Source: Massospora cicadina
Lineage: Eukaryota; Entomophthoromycota; Entomophthoromycetes; Entomophthorales; Entomophthoraceae
Assembly: GCA_022478985.1 (NCBI GenBank)
Contig: JAKSZP010009520.1
Location: 39,656-103,655 of the forward strand
Length of the DNA stretch: 64,000 nt
Direction of reading: 5' to 3'
The position numbers and the translations under genes are program-made. Under the pieces are notes generated by a model, which ran no database searches, was not told the origin of the DNA, and saw only the letters and a list, made by a program, of their open reading frames with translations. Positions 1 through 10,434 of the stretch are shown piece after piece (the stretch's first letter is position 1; each line of letters starts with the position of its first letter).

Positions 1-785
1 TGTAGCCTTATTTTTGACCCAGTCAGATATCTCAGGAAATTTTATATTTTCTGGGTGAAGCTTTCTAAGGCGACACCTGTGTGTGGGATTGGGTTGGTGC
101 TAACTGCACCGTAACCAATCGGTGGTCAGAAAATTGATCTTTTTTGTTATAAATTTGGAGATTCTTGAGCGGTGGGATTGTGGGACAAGGATGTGGTCAA
201 TGTGACTCATCAATATGAGCACTTCCTCGCATATGTTGGGCCGCGTCATGTGGGGAAGAAGTGGTGAACTGGGGGGAGAGCATCCTGTAAGCCAAGAGAT
301 GCCTTCATTGTGCGGATTTCAATGTGTCCAGGTGGGTATCCCCTTGGATTAGGCCATAGATCCATATTGGGGTTATACCAGCAGTTGAAATCGCCTAACA
401 TTATGGTATTTGGTGGGAAAGTGTGAGTAGAAATGTTTTCAAAAAATTGTTTTCTCTCAGTTACAGTGCATGGTGCATAGATGCATGCTATTGAGATTGT
501 TTCCTCTTGGCATGTAATTGTTGCTACCAAGACTCAACCATGCAAGTGTGATGATGAATTTGTAATTTTAAATTTTTTGTTGTTTTGGAAAATCACCCCA
601 CAGTGAGACGTCCATACTGATTGTGATGGTGCGACCCTGGTTGACCAGGATCCTTCTTCCCCTTGTAGACAGTGGGTTTCTTGGATGGCCAAGATGTCTA
701 CAAGGGGTTTTCTCAGGAAGTCCAGCTTTTTGGCTTGGGACGTTTGAGCCCTGGCTCCCGCAATGTTTAGCATCCCTATTGACAC
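1..785 (-). pseudogene. LINE L1 ORF2 fragment: EEP endonuclease domain
   Basis: Minus-strand frames 534-785 and 246-530, and a third frame below 246, carry the hallmarks of an endonuclease/exonuclease/phosphatase domain: an N-terminal NIAGA...LAIQETH stretch (catalytic Glu in QETH), IYAP followed by IMLGDFN, and a C-terminal SDHRLV motif near position 110-150. The three pieces are separated by frameshifts. In LINEs this domain nicks target DNA to prime reverse transcription. The reverse transcriptase expected downstream is beyond the window edge. Confidence 0.8.
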
Positions 786-863
786 TGAGGTGCCTGCGGC
801 GCGTCAGGAGCAGTTGGGAGGGCCCTCTGGCCCTATCCCACTGCAGCTCATTTTGGCCATACC

Positions 864-2227
864 TCACATCTGTACTCCAACTCTTTCACTGCCATTGTTG
901 GTTCCCTTGATCTGACCCAATGATTCAATGGAATTGCGGTTTTTTGCATTTGCATCAACTTTTCCCGCACAGGTTTCATGTTGATTTGATGCAGATCGTT
1001 GATTAAATTTTATATTTTTGAGGTTTGACTTTGGTGAATTGTGAACCGCATTTTCGCCCAAATTGTGGTTGCATTGTTCCTCAATATGTGCATGACTGAT
1101 GTCACTTTGTGACTCAGTCAGGTTACTGTGAAAATTTTTGATCTGGGCATATTGTTCTGATTGGTTGGTTTGGTGAATACCCAAAATATCCTCCCAAATT
1201 TGTCCATGGTTAATGGCAGACTCCGCATGTGCCGCCACTTTGGTTACTGCTCGCTTGCAGGCTTTTTGTGCCACTTTATGTTGTTTGCTTGTAACTGGGT
1301 CCGCGATGGAGTATAGTCCATCTTCACCCCAGCGGAATGGGTGGTGACCATCAGTCATTTTGGCGAAGTTTTCATTATCTTCGTCCATTGCTTCCTCACA
1401 ATAATCATTTTCCATTAAGCCCTCTTTCACAGGGCATATGTGTTCCTTGTGGCCCAGTGAGCTACAGTAGTTGCAAATGGGCAGTGCACGTTTCCGGTGT
1501 AACTCAGAATGCAGCTGACTGGCCCCCATCTTCGAAGTGAAATTCTGCTGTGTGGGAATTCTGGATAAGTCCTCTTACACTTCTGGGAAGGGATTGATTA
1601 CAGCGATAGCTTTGCCCATGCACAAGTTGGGCATCAGGCGAAATTGCTGTAATTCGAGTTGCTTAATTTCTCCATAGGCCATGAGACCTTTGCGGAGCTC
1701 CTCCTCAATCACCTTATGAGGAAGGTTGGTGGGGAGTGAGTCAAAAAAGATGAACAAAGTTTTTGCTTTGTTCCATCTGATGCACGCAGTGCACACAATT
1801 TTTTTGCCCTCGGGGAGGGCAATTTCCACACAAACTTTTGCTGTGGCATCGGCTTCATCAGCTGTTTCAAAACCAATATTGATCCAACCATGGCCCATGT
1901 TGTTGGTGGCTATGTACACCGCGTGAGGGAAAAGTGAGGGCTGTGCCTCACATGTTTTCTCCACAGGGTTGGTGACTCATCCCCAAGGAAGAGTCTGATC
2001 CCACGCTTCACCTTTGATAAGGGCTGGTTGAACTGAATGTACATATATTGCGCGTGCTTTACAGTGAATACCATAAACCCAGATGGTGTCTGAGTTTGCA
2101 ATTTCTTTGCAGATTGGGTTCCTGGTCCCCCTCCAGGACGTTTCTTGACCTTAGTTGCACCACTAAGTGCACCGCTCGCCATGATGCTCGCCAATGTTGT
2201 ATTATTTTTATTGATAAAGTCGCCCAT
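864..2227 (-). pseudogene. LINE L1 ORF1 (gag-like, CCHC knuckle), frameshifted
   Basis: Three open pieces in different frames (1910-2227, 1575-1964, 864-1529) together make a LINE ORF1 protein. The middle piece contains a compact segment around GWINIGFETADEAD and LPHKVIEEELRKGLMAYGEI; similar segments occur in L3 and L4, and the layout suggests an RRM-like RNA-binding fold (inference). The last piece has a CX2CX4HX4C zinc knuckle at its residues 19-32 (1434-1475), followed by a long polar tail rich in Asn, Gln and His. In this family ORF1 binds the element RNA to form the particle that is reverse transcribed. The frame changes make the copy nonfunctional. Confidence 0.75.
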
Positions 2228-2260
2228 CTTTCCTGTGTGTGATTATCCAAATTTGCTATT

Positions 2261-2439
2261 TGAATCAAATTGTAGTAATTAAAGTGATTGTTACGAGAAA
2301 GAAAAGCTTGCCTGGAAATTTAATGATTTTTCCTTTTGATCAAGAAGGATTTCATCTTGGGTATTTTAGGCTTTAATCAGTCCAATTAAATTTTTCTAGC
2401 ATTGAGTTAAGTCTTACCAACTATAAATTTTTGTTATAA
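2261..2439. other. AT-rich gap between LINE L1 and Gypsy C
   Basis: No coding frame, clear repeat or promoter is visible in this short AT-rich stretch. It may contain the decayed 3' LTR start of element C, whose pol tail ends near 2440, or the far 5' end of L1. Confidence 0.4.
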
Positions 2440-4012
2440 TTAATCAATGGAAATTTCTTTAACTCCCTTTTCTGGTCTAGGCGTCAATATTCTTGTGAGG
2501 TTCAATTTCTTCAATATTATTCCTGTTTTTTGATGCTCTGGTAATAACATCACCCCTTCAAGCTCATTGGAAGGAAGCACTAATTTAAAAATGCCTACAA
2601 ATTTGGTTGATACTAACTCCAGTTTTAAAGGCTTAATTTAGTTTTATTCTCCACATTTTATAAGTTATAGTGTATGGTCCATCCCAAATGGAATCCAATT
2701 TACTCCTCAGGGAACTATGAAATTGTGATAGTACAAGACTAAATCATAATTTTCAAAATCAGGGTAAAAGTTAGCAGGTTACATTTGTGGCTTGGCCTTC
2801 ACTTATAGCCGTTTTGGCTAGGATTCTCATTGCCTTCAAATAAAGTTAAATTTTCCTTTAAGATAATCTTATTAGCACTTTCAAAATCTCTTCAGTATTA
2901 TCACTGGTAACTTTGAAGGCTAATAGAGCCATGAGGCCAGGTTCTCTTCTGTATAAGGCCTTGAAAGGAGACATTTTTGATATTAAATTGAAAACTTATC
3001 TTGTAAGCCATCAACGCACTAGTAAGGTAATAGTCCCAGTATAATGAATCAGAAGTAGCCATCTTTTACTATATTGAAAAGAGGTTCTATTAGATCCTTC
3101 TATTTCATTTTTAATGAGGGGCTGTAGATTGCTGAGAATAGCTGTTGAATTCCATTCATGTAGCTAAGAACTTAACAACTCTAGAGGTAAAGTTTCTTTC
3201 CATTATTGAATAACAATACCTGTGGGCAACCATGCCTAGTAGATATATATTAGATATAATAAGTTGGCAGTGGTCTTGCAGCTTAAGTGGAAATCACAAT
3301 TACTTTGACCCACTTTGTGAAGTGGTCAATTCTGACAAGGAAATATTAATTTCATCCTATTAATTTAGAAGAGGACTGTTATTTTTGGCATAACATCTTG
3401 ATTCTGCTGAGTTGGTTTACACAGGGTATTAGCAACTGAGAAACCATATTGGATGATATGGAGATCGCTGACTCCAATAAAAGCTGGATAAATAATATAT
3501 GGAGTGATTTCTTCTATTGACACTTTATTTAACTTCTAATAATTGCAGACTTATCTGCCAAACTTAACAAAAGACTTCCTCCTCTCAATCTTTCCCACAA
3601 CTTTTATCTTAGTCTTCCCAAGCTGAATGCATCCTCTGCTTGGTACTTTCCTATTTGTTCCCTTTTTTAGGAGTTTCATCTATCTTAAGGTTTTGGCAGA
3701 ATTCCCTCAATTTGCCAAACTATTGATACTTTGATCGATTTGCTTTTCATCCATATAACTTTTTGGGTCAATTTTAAAACTCATCTTGATTCTAATTTCT
3801 GATCCGCTGGAAGGTATAGCATATTGTCCATTAATATCCACTTATTGACAAGGACTTATTTTATCTAACTGATAGTATGGAATGGCTGTATAGGGATCAT
3901 TAACTGATACTTGTACTTAACCTTAGCAGTTGTTGGCTTTTTAACAAGGTGATATTCCTCACATATTAATGAATTTAGTGTGGTAATTAATCAAGGATTT
4001 TAAGCATCCAGT
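2440..4012 (-). pseudogene. Gypsy element C: integrase, C-terminal part (decayed)
   Basis: Read on the minus strand this matches, piece by piece, the integrase and pol tail of element C-prime at 60848-61700 (for example 2640-2830 against 60850-61050). The end of pol, near 2450-2640, still reads as about 70 open codons before an A/G-rich tract (AGAAAAGGGAG). Upstream, toward 4012, the integrase core is full of stops. The copy stops abruptly at 4012, where an LTR of family D begins, and resumes at about 6106. Integrase inserts the element cDNA; here it cannot be functional. Confidence 0.6.
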
Positions 4013-4017
4013 TTTTA

Positions 4018-4680
4018 TGTTCTCGCTGGTGCTACGCTGCTGGATCCCACAAAGGTTTTTAATATATAAAAATAAAAAAGCGCTATTAAAAATGTCAATT
4101 TTATGTTTCTTATTAAGTGCGCAGGGTAAGAAAAAGTAATCCTTTCTGATTTTCAACTATTAGTATTCATACTACTTTTGGAGGTTGGAGGGAATTTGGA
4201 GATAAGTTTGGAATAGCCTCAATGCTTCCAATTTGGGTAATATGTGGCGATAGAATATCATAACTCGGGAACTCACTTCAGGGCAGCAGAGCAAAAGAAG
4301 AGGATTTGTGATTGGCTAGAACATACCCATGAGGTAACGTTTTTTAAACTTTAGCCAATCACCACCTGAGAAATTTCTTGGACCTTGGGGGACCCCCACC
4401 AAGCCTATAAAAGGGGGGTCCCCGCATAGGTGCGTTGAAGGACTTTGAGGGGAAGGGAGTGCCTTCTGAGGGTATCCCCAAAGTCTGTGGTGAGGTTGAA
4501 GTAATCCAACCAGGGGATTTTACGTTGGGTGCCCATAGAGGTTTCAAACTTGTGTTACCCCAATTAATGGGGTTCCACTGAGAGTCGTCCAGGGACTTTT
4601 GGCCAAAATTTTCAATAGCATTAACCTTATTATTGTGGGATTTGCTCATAAAATCCTTGGATAATCGCAAATGGCTGACA
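4018..4680 (-). mobile_element. LTR of family D, copy D1
   Basis: This 663 bp segment is homologous to D2 at 58836-59494. On the minus strand it starts TGTCAGCC directly after an A/G-rich tract (4681-4693) and ends ...CAGCGAGAACA, so it has TG...CA ends and looks like the 3' LTR of a minus-strand element. The pol tail after the tract matches the tail of C-prime to about 4745. A GC-rich terminal motif (CGCTGGTGCTACGC) is shared with D2. A minus-strand ORF of 103 codons (4359-4670) has a diverged counterpart in D2; its meaning is unknown. A TATA-like site lies on the opposite strand at 4406. Confidence 0.65.
4406..4414 (+). promoter_or_regulatory. TATA-like box in LTR D1 (plus strand)
   Basis: TATAAAAGG followed by GGGGTCCCC. 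The same box plus a G/C-rich arm occurs in D2 at about 59229 and at 36927. It points opposite to the orientation suggested by the polypurine tract, so it is either an antisense promoter or the LTR orientation is misjudged. Confidence 0.4.
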
Positions 4681-4770
4681 TTTCCCTTTTTTAGCTAAGA
4701 TTGACCTAAAACATTCTTCTTTTTCAGCTGTAAAGGCAAAGTTCTGAAAAGGATGATTGCCAATTAGTTT

Positions 4771-6105
4771 GCTAATTTCAAATAATTATTTAATGATAAT
4801 AACCCCAATTTGTGCTCCACAATCAGTTGGGTTGAGCTGTCTTGATCTGCATGATCAAAAAAGTATCAGGGATCATCCTCAATAGGGAATTGGTGGGTCT
4901 CAACACTGGTGATTGAGGCAGAGGATGTCTAAATAGTAATCATTATTAATTAAGATGGCAAATTGCTTAAATTTGACATCAAGAATACCTGGAAAGGTTC
5001 CCAATAGAGTTTTTAGTCAATTTTTGACACTTGTGACTTATGCCAAGGATGTCAAACCATTTTATATTAATTAAATAAAGCTTAATCACAATTTGACTTA
5101 CTGAAAAGTATCGGAGATCCCCAGCAGATTTTTGGTTAAATTTGACTCCAGAGAATTATGGCAAGGATGCCAAACCAAATTAATAACTATTAAATAATTT
5201 GAAACATTATTTTGACTTCACAAAAGCTTTGGGAATAATCCCCAACAGCAATTTATTTAAATTTGACGCTGGTGACTTATGTTGAGGATGTTAAAAAATT
5301 GAGATTTATTTAAAAAGTTGAAAGACTATTTTGAGTTTACAAAAGTAACAGAATTATCCCCTACAACATTTTGGTTAAATATTGACACTGGCAACTTATT
5401 CTGAGGATGTCAATATACCTAATTAATTCACATTATATCAAATTTAGGATTGACTAATTATGGACATTTGAGGATGATGAGTACTACCAGTGAGAGTGCT
5501 GACAAATGCTAAGCAGGGAAAATCGCCAGTAAGTGCTGATAATGCTGGCAATAAATGCCTAGGATGTGGTCAGGAAGAAATGCTATATATAGTTTGATCC
5601 CCTTCTTAGTAAAGTCTTATCTTTTGTTTGCCTATATTTATTAATTTCCTAGTTGACAGTGATTAGATTAGCTTGTAGAGGTGGGGCTCAAGATTCCCAG
5701 AGGTTAGATGCTTGGATAAAACACCTGTAGTGGTTGGCACAACCAACTCCCAACCTTAAACCAGATGGAAACCCTACGAGAACTTGGGAAACTAGCAACA
5801 ACAATGATGAACTGGATGGATTAAAGGGAGAAACCCTGAGGGTGTCAATACCGGCCGCTGAACCACAATTGTTGGACAAGTCCCAAAGATGACCTCTGAG
5901 CCATAACGAGTGATCTGCCTCAGAAGGAGAAGTTGTTGGTTTGCTGGGTTGGTGGGTTGCCCTGCGAATTTGTAAGGAAAGGTTGCCAATGATTGTTAAG
6001 AGCAAGGGCCAGCAGTCTTCATACTGTTTGGCCTGGAACACTAATAGAGCCACCTACTATAGAGAATGAGAAAATCTTTAACAGCGGTGTTTGTCTTCAA
6101 TAGTT
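4771..6105 (+). mobile_element. LTR of family A, copy A1 (long form)
   Basis: The right part (5640-6060) matches LTRs A3 and A4 at 39840-40260 and 40920-41330, including the U5 hairpin (AGCAGT, CTTCAT loop, ACTGTT at 6011-6028) and a degenerate copy of the sequence that follows the LTR end (near 6078). The left part contains a tandem array of about 118 bp units not present at that length in the other copies. A minus-strand ORF (5688-6053) only shadows the LTR. Together with D1 it separates two parts of element C. Confidence 0.6.
4855..5430. repeat. Degenerate tandem array, five units of about 118 bp, inside LTR A1
   Basis: Each unit has two landmarks: a GGGATNATCCCCAACAG-like palindrome (near 4868, 4990, 5110, 5232, 5350) and a box close to GGTGACTTATGCCGAGGATG (near 4906, 5032, 5150, 5267, 5387). 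The spacing of the box is about 126, 118, 117 and 120 bp. Between them is AT-rich filler ending in TTGGTTAAATTTGACACT or a variant of it. The unit count and spacing were read by eye. Confidence 0.7.
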
Positions 6106-7139
6106 ATGCAGGCATATAGATTTTTTTACTAAAGAGTCCAGTATGCTTACCAATAGTTTTGATCCTTGATCCATTAAAAGTTTTTCTGGCTCCTCCATGT
6201 CCTAAGTATTGTAAATCTCATTATGACAAGTACTCATTCCAAAGGCCATATATAAGGTAACCAGTAATGTCCAACCTTTTTGTATAATACCCCATTAAGA
6301 ACGTTAGCTTTTTCACAAGTTTTGTTTTAATATCTTCTGAACTGGTTCATAAATATCCTCCAAATCGTCCAGCTTCATAAGTAGGCCATGTAACCATTGA
6401 GCTTTACTATTTTCTAGATGTATTAAGGGAATTCTGGTCAGTCCATCTTCTTCATTTGCTTTGTTACAGCTCAATGGGTAAAGTTCATGTCTAGTGATGA
6501 GGTTTGAGAGCCCAGCAGGATAGTTTTCAGCTGGATCCTTCATCATTGCAGCCTTTTTAAAGAAGTGTGATCTGTGACAATCGTATAATTAGTACCATAA
6601 ATGAAGGGCCAGAAATGTTTCATTTTGAGTAGAAAGAAAAAGCGTTCTTTCTCTGTGACACTCTAATTTTTTCTAAGCCTTTTATTGCGTCTTGCTGTAA
6701 TAGGATACCAGATGGTCAATGCCTTCTTCATCAAGTTTTGAGAGAATGGCCCCCACAGCTAGATTAGAGGAATCTTTAAAAAGGATTATAGTTTCTCATA
6801 GATCAGATGTTATAAAATTGCTCTTCTTTTTAACAAATCCTTCATAGTATTGAATGCAGATCTTTGATCTACTCCCCATATATAAGGTGTGTTTTGGCAA
6901 AAATAGACAAGAAGTTTGGTATGTTGAGTGAAATTAGAGAAAGATTGATAATAATATCCCATCATTCCTAAAAATACCTGTATATCCCTGAAGATCTTCA
7001 GCTCAGGAATCTTTGAAAATGCTTCAACCTTATCATACAAGATTTGAATCACTTCCTGCAATATTACGTATACTAAAAAATCCAATCACAGCTGAAAGAA
7101 GATTTACTTTTCAGTCTTTAATTTGATGCAATTCTCCCA
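6106..7139 (-). pseudogene. Gypsy element C: RT C-terminus, RNase H and integrase zinc region
   Basis: Minus-strand pieces 6810-7085 and 6313-6546 match C-prime (62312-62641 and 61723-62000). The first reads as the end of a Gypsy RT leading into the tether: the stretch around IFRDIQVFLGMMGYYYQSF is the usual post-RT signature. The reading of RT continues exactly across the inserted element B: codons just right of 14370 join those just left of 7139, with one stop in between. Below 6313 the frame is lost. This was once the middle of the C polyprotein. Confidence 0.75.
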
Positions 7140-7637
7140 TAATCTGTCATGGAAACGGCAGAAGAAGTTTAGACTAGCCTTCCAGTCGGGATGTGTGAGC
7201 ACCCAAAAAGCAAGCCAGAATGCCAGAGGCATTTCACACCATATGACTTGATATTGAACTGGGAAATGTGACACCACAAAGGGGTGGTGTAACAACAGGG
7301 TAAGGAGTATCCCAATGACAAACCATTCTGAACCCATTCCCAACTCAGTGGTTCTAACTGCAGGAGGTGGGATTACTGGGACAGTCTCACCGAGATTCTT
7401 GGCTTGAGAGGCCAACTCATTGGAGGCGATAGGGAGATGGATTCTCTCTATCCATTGTTGTACATAGGGCCATAAGATCCCCATGTATTGTTGTCAGAAA
7501 TTTATAAAAGTGGGGTTGTAAAACCAAAAGTGTCAGACTTGCTGGGCCCAATCGATGATAGAGGGAGCCATGGTGACCAAAGGAATTGGTAAAGCCCACC
7601 CGGAGTGTGGGGCAACAGACCACCAGGGAAATGCCAT
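7104..7637 (-). pseudogene. ORF-b copy in element B 3' LTR
   Basis: Same frame and architecture as 12746-13486: ATG at 7637, two in-frame TGA codons shared with the 5' LTR, then 126 open codons (7104-7484) covering the two hydrophobic segments. The TAG found in the 5' copy is a Glu codon here. The frame runs out of the LTR into the flanking element C, so the final residues belong to C. The shared stops were therefore present before insertion or in the source element. Confidence 0.5.
7140..7144. repeat. Target-site duplication of element B, left copy
   Basis: TAATC immediately left of the TGTCAT end; identical to 14365-14369. Confidence 0.85.
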
Positions 7638-8516
7638 CTGAGATGCAGTCAGAACGGAAAAATAAAGAAAATTTGTTTTTTTTGGCAAAAATTTATTGGG
7701 AAAGGAAAGTAAGAAAATTGACCAACAATTTTCTCAGTACCATGCAACTGATTAAATAGTGGTCAATTGGGTAGTGACAGGATGGGGTCAGGGCCCACAA
7801 ATTCGACCTAACCAGCAAATTGTTCAGGAATGGGGGGTTTACTCTTTAGGAACTGACATCGCAAAATTTGGTGGTGGGCCAAGTCTCTGTTGGTTTAACC
7901 TCAAACATCTGAACCAAGTCTTTACTACATTTCCAAGGATTAGCATGATGGCGTTTGGCCCAATGGGTGACGGAATCCCCCAAGGCCATCCCTTATAGGG
8001 ATGGGTCCATTTGGTTGGGAATGGGTTTGGGACAGCCAACCTGCCCACGCTCAGTCATTTAACCATTAGTTTGGTCAACAGCAGCACATCGGGCGCAACG
8101 CCCAAATTACTATCTGAGGGCTTCAAACCCCCATCTATAGCGCCCAATATTTGTTTAACTGGTTTGGAGATAGAATTGGAACCATTGGGCGATCCAGCCG
8201 ATATCTCATTCTTCATGCTTTTACAGCCATTCAAATTTTGGGCATCAGCCAGATTGCTGGCTGAATTAGATCTGGCTGATTTCAGTTTGGTAATCTTGGC
8301 ACAGATTTCACTAATTTCCTGTAACAGTTCTGCCAAGGTAAGTGTGGGTATTGGGGGTGGGATCTGAAGCGGACGAGCTGTTACCCATCGCTCATCTACT
8401 ATGTGAGTGAGGTCTCCCTGAGTGATGAGAGGTACCGCCATCCTCTTCGGCATCTTTTATTTGGGAATGGGAAGATGACCCAATTGTAAGCCAAAGGACG
8501 TTCCCTGAGACTTACA
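7145..8516 (-). repeat. Element B 3' LTR (1372 bp)
   Basis: Direct repeat of 12994-14364 with TG...CA ends. U3 (right side) holds ORF-a, 8055-8453. R begins near 7749 at the GTTGGTCAATT motif, read on the minus strand, about 32 bp after a TATTTAA box. R-U5 holds a copy of the membrane-leader ORF (ORF-b) starting at 7637. Confidence 0.9.
8055..8453 (-). CDS. ORF-a in element B 3' LTR (U3), function unknown
   Basis: Second copy of ORF-a, 132 codons, longer than the 5' copy because it runs on past an AIDGG stretch where the other copy stops at a 1 bp indel. In the genomic RNA this copy would lie downstream of the chromodomain and the polypurine tract, the position occupied by LTR-encoded 3' ORFs in some retroviruses. 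The two copies stay alignable over about 100 residues with mostly conservative changes. A protein product is not proven; the conserved DLTHIVDERW core argues that it was once selected. Confidence 0.45.
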   Translation of the reverse strand: MPKRMAVPLITQGDLTHIVDERWVTARPLQIPPPIPTLTLAELLQEISEICAKITKLKSARSNSASNLADAQNLNGCKSMKNEISAGSPNGSNSISKPVKQILGAIDGGLKPSDSNLGVAPDVLLLTKLMVK

Positions 8517-8532
8517 TTACCCTTACCTTTTT

Positions 8533-10149
8533 CTAAAGGAAAGGCAACCCCACCAGTAAATTGCGCCAGAGCCACATTCTTGTGTGCTTTAGGTAGCTTG
8601 ATAGCCATAAATGTCGCGATTTTCTGAGGAGGGCGGGGGCCTCAGGGTGGGATGCGTGGAAGGCTTTGACCAGGGCCATGCAATTTGCGCAATTGCGCGC
8701 CTTGACCCAACTATTTTTGTAGGCTGGGTATCCTTTCCAGGCCACGAGATATTGGACTGAACGTCGCGACTTGTGAGATGCTAAGATAGCCTCTACCTCA
8801 CTTCTTCCTCATTATTGACAATGATCAGTTCTGGGTCCATAGGAATTATACCCTTGAAGGGTGACAATTGGGAAACATGGAAGACTGGGTGCTGCTTTCA
8901 ATGCGCGGGAAGCTTCAGGCAGAACGCTCCATTACCCAATACTTCCTCCACTAAGTGAGGACCTGAACGCTTTCTGGCGCACTTGCAGGAAGGGGTTTGA
9001 ATTCGCAAATGATGGGTATCAAGCATGACGTAGGAGCCCACTGTAAAGTCATGATCTGGAAGGCGCTTATGGTCTGCAAATCGCTTATAGTCATTGATAG
9101 CTTTGGTGAGGTGTTCCCGCACTAAGGCTTGAGTTGATTAATATGGGTAGAATGATCCGCGGCCACTTGAACCTCAGGATGCAAGCATGCCCTGACTGAA
9201 AACAATGGGTTATAGCCCAACGTTGCTTCATATGGTGAAAACCCCATGGATGCATGGATCCCATTATTGTATGCAAATTGAGTGAGAGGCAAGGCACTGG
9301 ACCAAGTATCCTGCGCTACTGTGGCATAGCAATGCAGGTACTGTTCAAGGACTTGATTAACCCGCTTGGTCTGACCATCAGACTGGGGGTGATACACCGT
9401 GGATCGACAGGAGGTTATCTTCAGGATCAATAGGAGTTCACTCCAAAAAAGCATGCGGTAAACTGAGTACCCCAGTCACTAACGATTTTCTGGGGAAGAC
9501 TGAACATCAAAAACACATGTCATACAAAAAGACAGGCAGTTTCTTCTAATGTAATCGCGGAACTGCAAGGGATAAAAAGGGAAAATTTTTGTAAAGCAAT
9601 CCACCACTAACATCACCGCTGTGAACCCATTAGAACAGGGAGATCGACAATAAAATCTATGGACACTGAGGTCCACGGACCTTCCGCCTGCTGTAAAGGG
9701 TGTAGGAGGCCATTCTTACCAGAGTGATTGACTTGGCCCTAGCACAAGTAACACAATCGGCGAGATCCAAGCTGGAACCTCTTGGTCAGTCCTGCCCAAT
9801 TGAAGGTTCGCTTGATCAGATTGATGCATCTCTTGTTACCAGGATGTCCAACTGTGGGGGGATCATGTTGTGCACGGAATACTTTTGGGTGGAAGGAGGG
9901 GGGAACCCACACATGAGAATGGAAGTAAATGAGCCCCTCTTCTAAGGAGTATAGGGAGTGTTTGTGACTCGAGTGAGTCAACTGCTTGACCAACTCCATG
10001 CCCTCAGGGCAGGCCATTTGACCAGCTAACACCTGGGCCAATAACAGATTGTCGGGAGACAACAAGGCAGAGGAAACAATGGAGGGAATGATTGACAGAA
10101 TCTGAGTGGCAGGGATCATGGTAATGAGATCCACTTCCTCAGGTTCCAA
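8533..10149 (-). pseudogene. Element B integrase with C-terminal chromodomain
   Basis: The pieces in order are 9739-10149 (zinc-binding region with HDPPTVGHPGNKRCINLIKR, ending at CYLC), 9479-9676 (first core Asp in VVDCFTKIF), 9122-9454 (YHPQSDGQTKRVNQVLEQYL) and 8898-9122 (C-terminal domain, VGSYVMLDTHHLR). A chromodomain follows at about 8600-8830, with EVEAILASH then YLVAWKGYP and a final LVKAFHASHPEAP, which makes B a chromovirus. The third catalytic residue, normally Glu before RVNQ, is Lys, so strand transfer would be lost. At least four frame breaks are present. Chromodomains target integration to marked chromatin. Confidence 0.8.
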
Positions 10150-10434
10150 GGGACAGTGAGCAGGGCTACAGCTTAGGAAGTCAGGAAGGACATTAAGCGC
10201 ACCTTTGACAAATTCATATTTGAAGTTGAAACTGCACAGGTCCTGTTAGGTTTGGGCCTGCTGGTGTGCTAATTTTTGGGGTTTGCGGAAATACAAGAGA
10301 GCCAGGTGATTCGTGCAAACCATTAGCTCATGACGAGCACCCTGTAACAGGTATCGCCAATGAGTTAAAGCCCATGCAACAGCCACTAGTTCCTTATCAC
10401 AAATGGCCCAACATTGCTCCATAGTAGTGAATTT

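Larger units (their letters stand above)
1..2260 (-). mobile_element. LINE copy L1, minus strand, truncated by window edge
   Basis: This is a degenerate non-LTR retrotransposon read right to left. The order of coding pieces is an RNA-binding-like ORF1 domain, a CCHC knuckle, then an apurinic-type endonuclease (EEP family) that runs off the left edge before the reverse transcriptase would begin. ORF1 appears to start near 2227 and there is almost no spacer between ORF1 and the endonuclease. Several frameshifts break both reading frames. Its ORF1 resembles those of L3 (41875-43994) and L4 (24551-25884), so all three are related LINEs. The 3' end and any target duplication lie outside the window. 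Confidence 0.85.

Noticed and set aside
4855..5430. CRISPR-like array
   Set aside because: Units are about 118 bp, degenerate, lie within an LTR and belong to a eukaryotic repeat.
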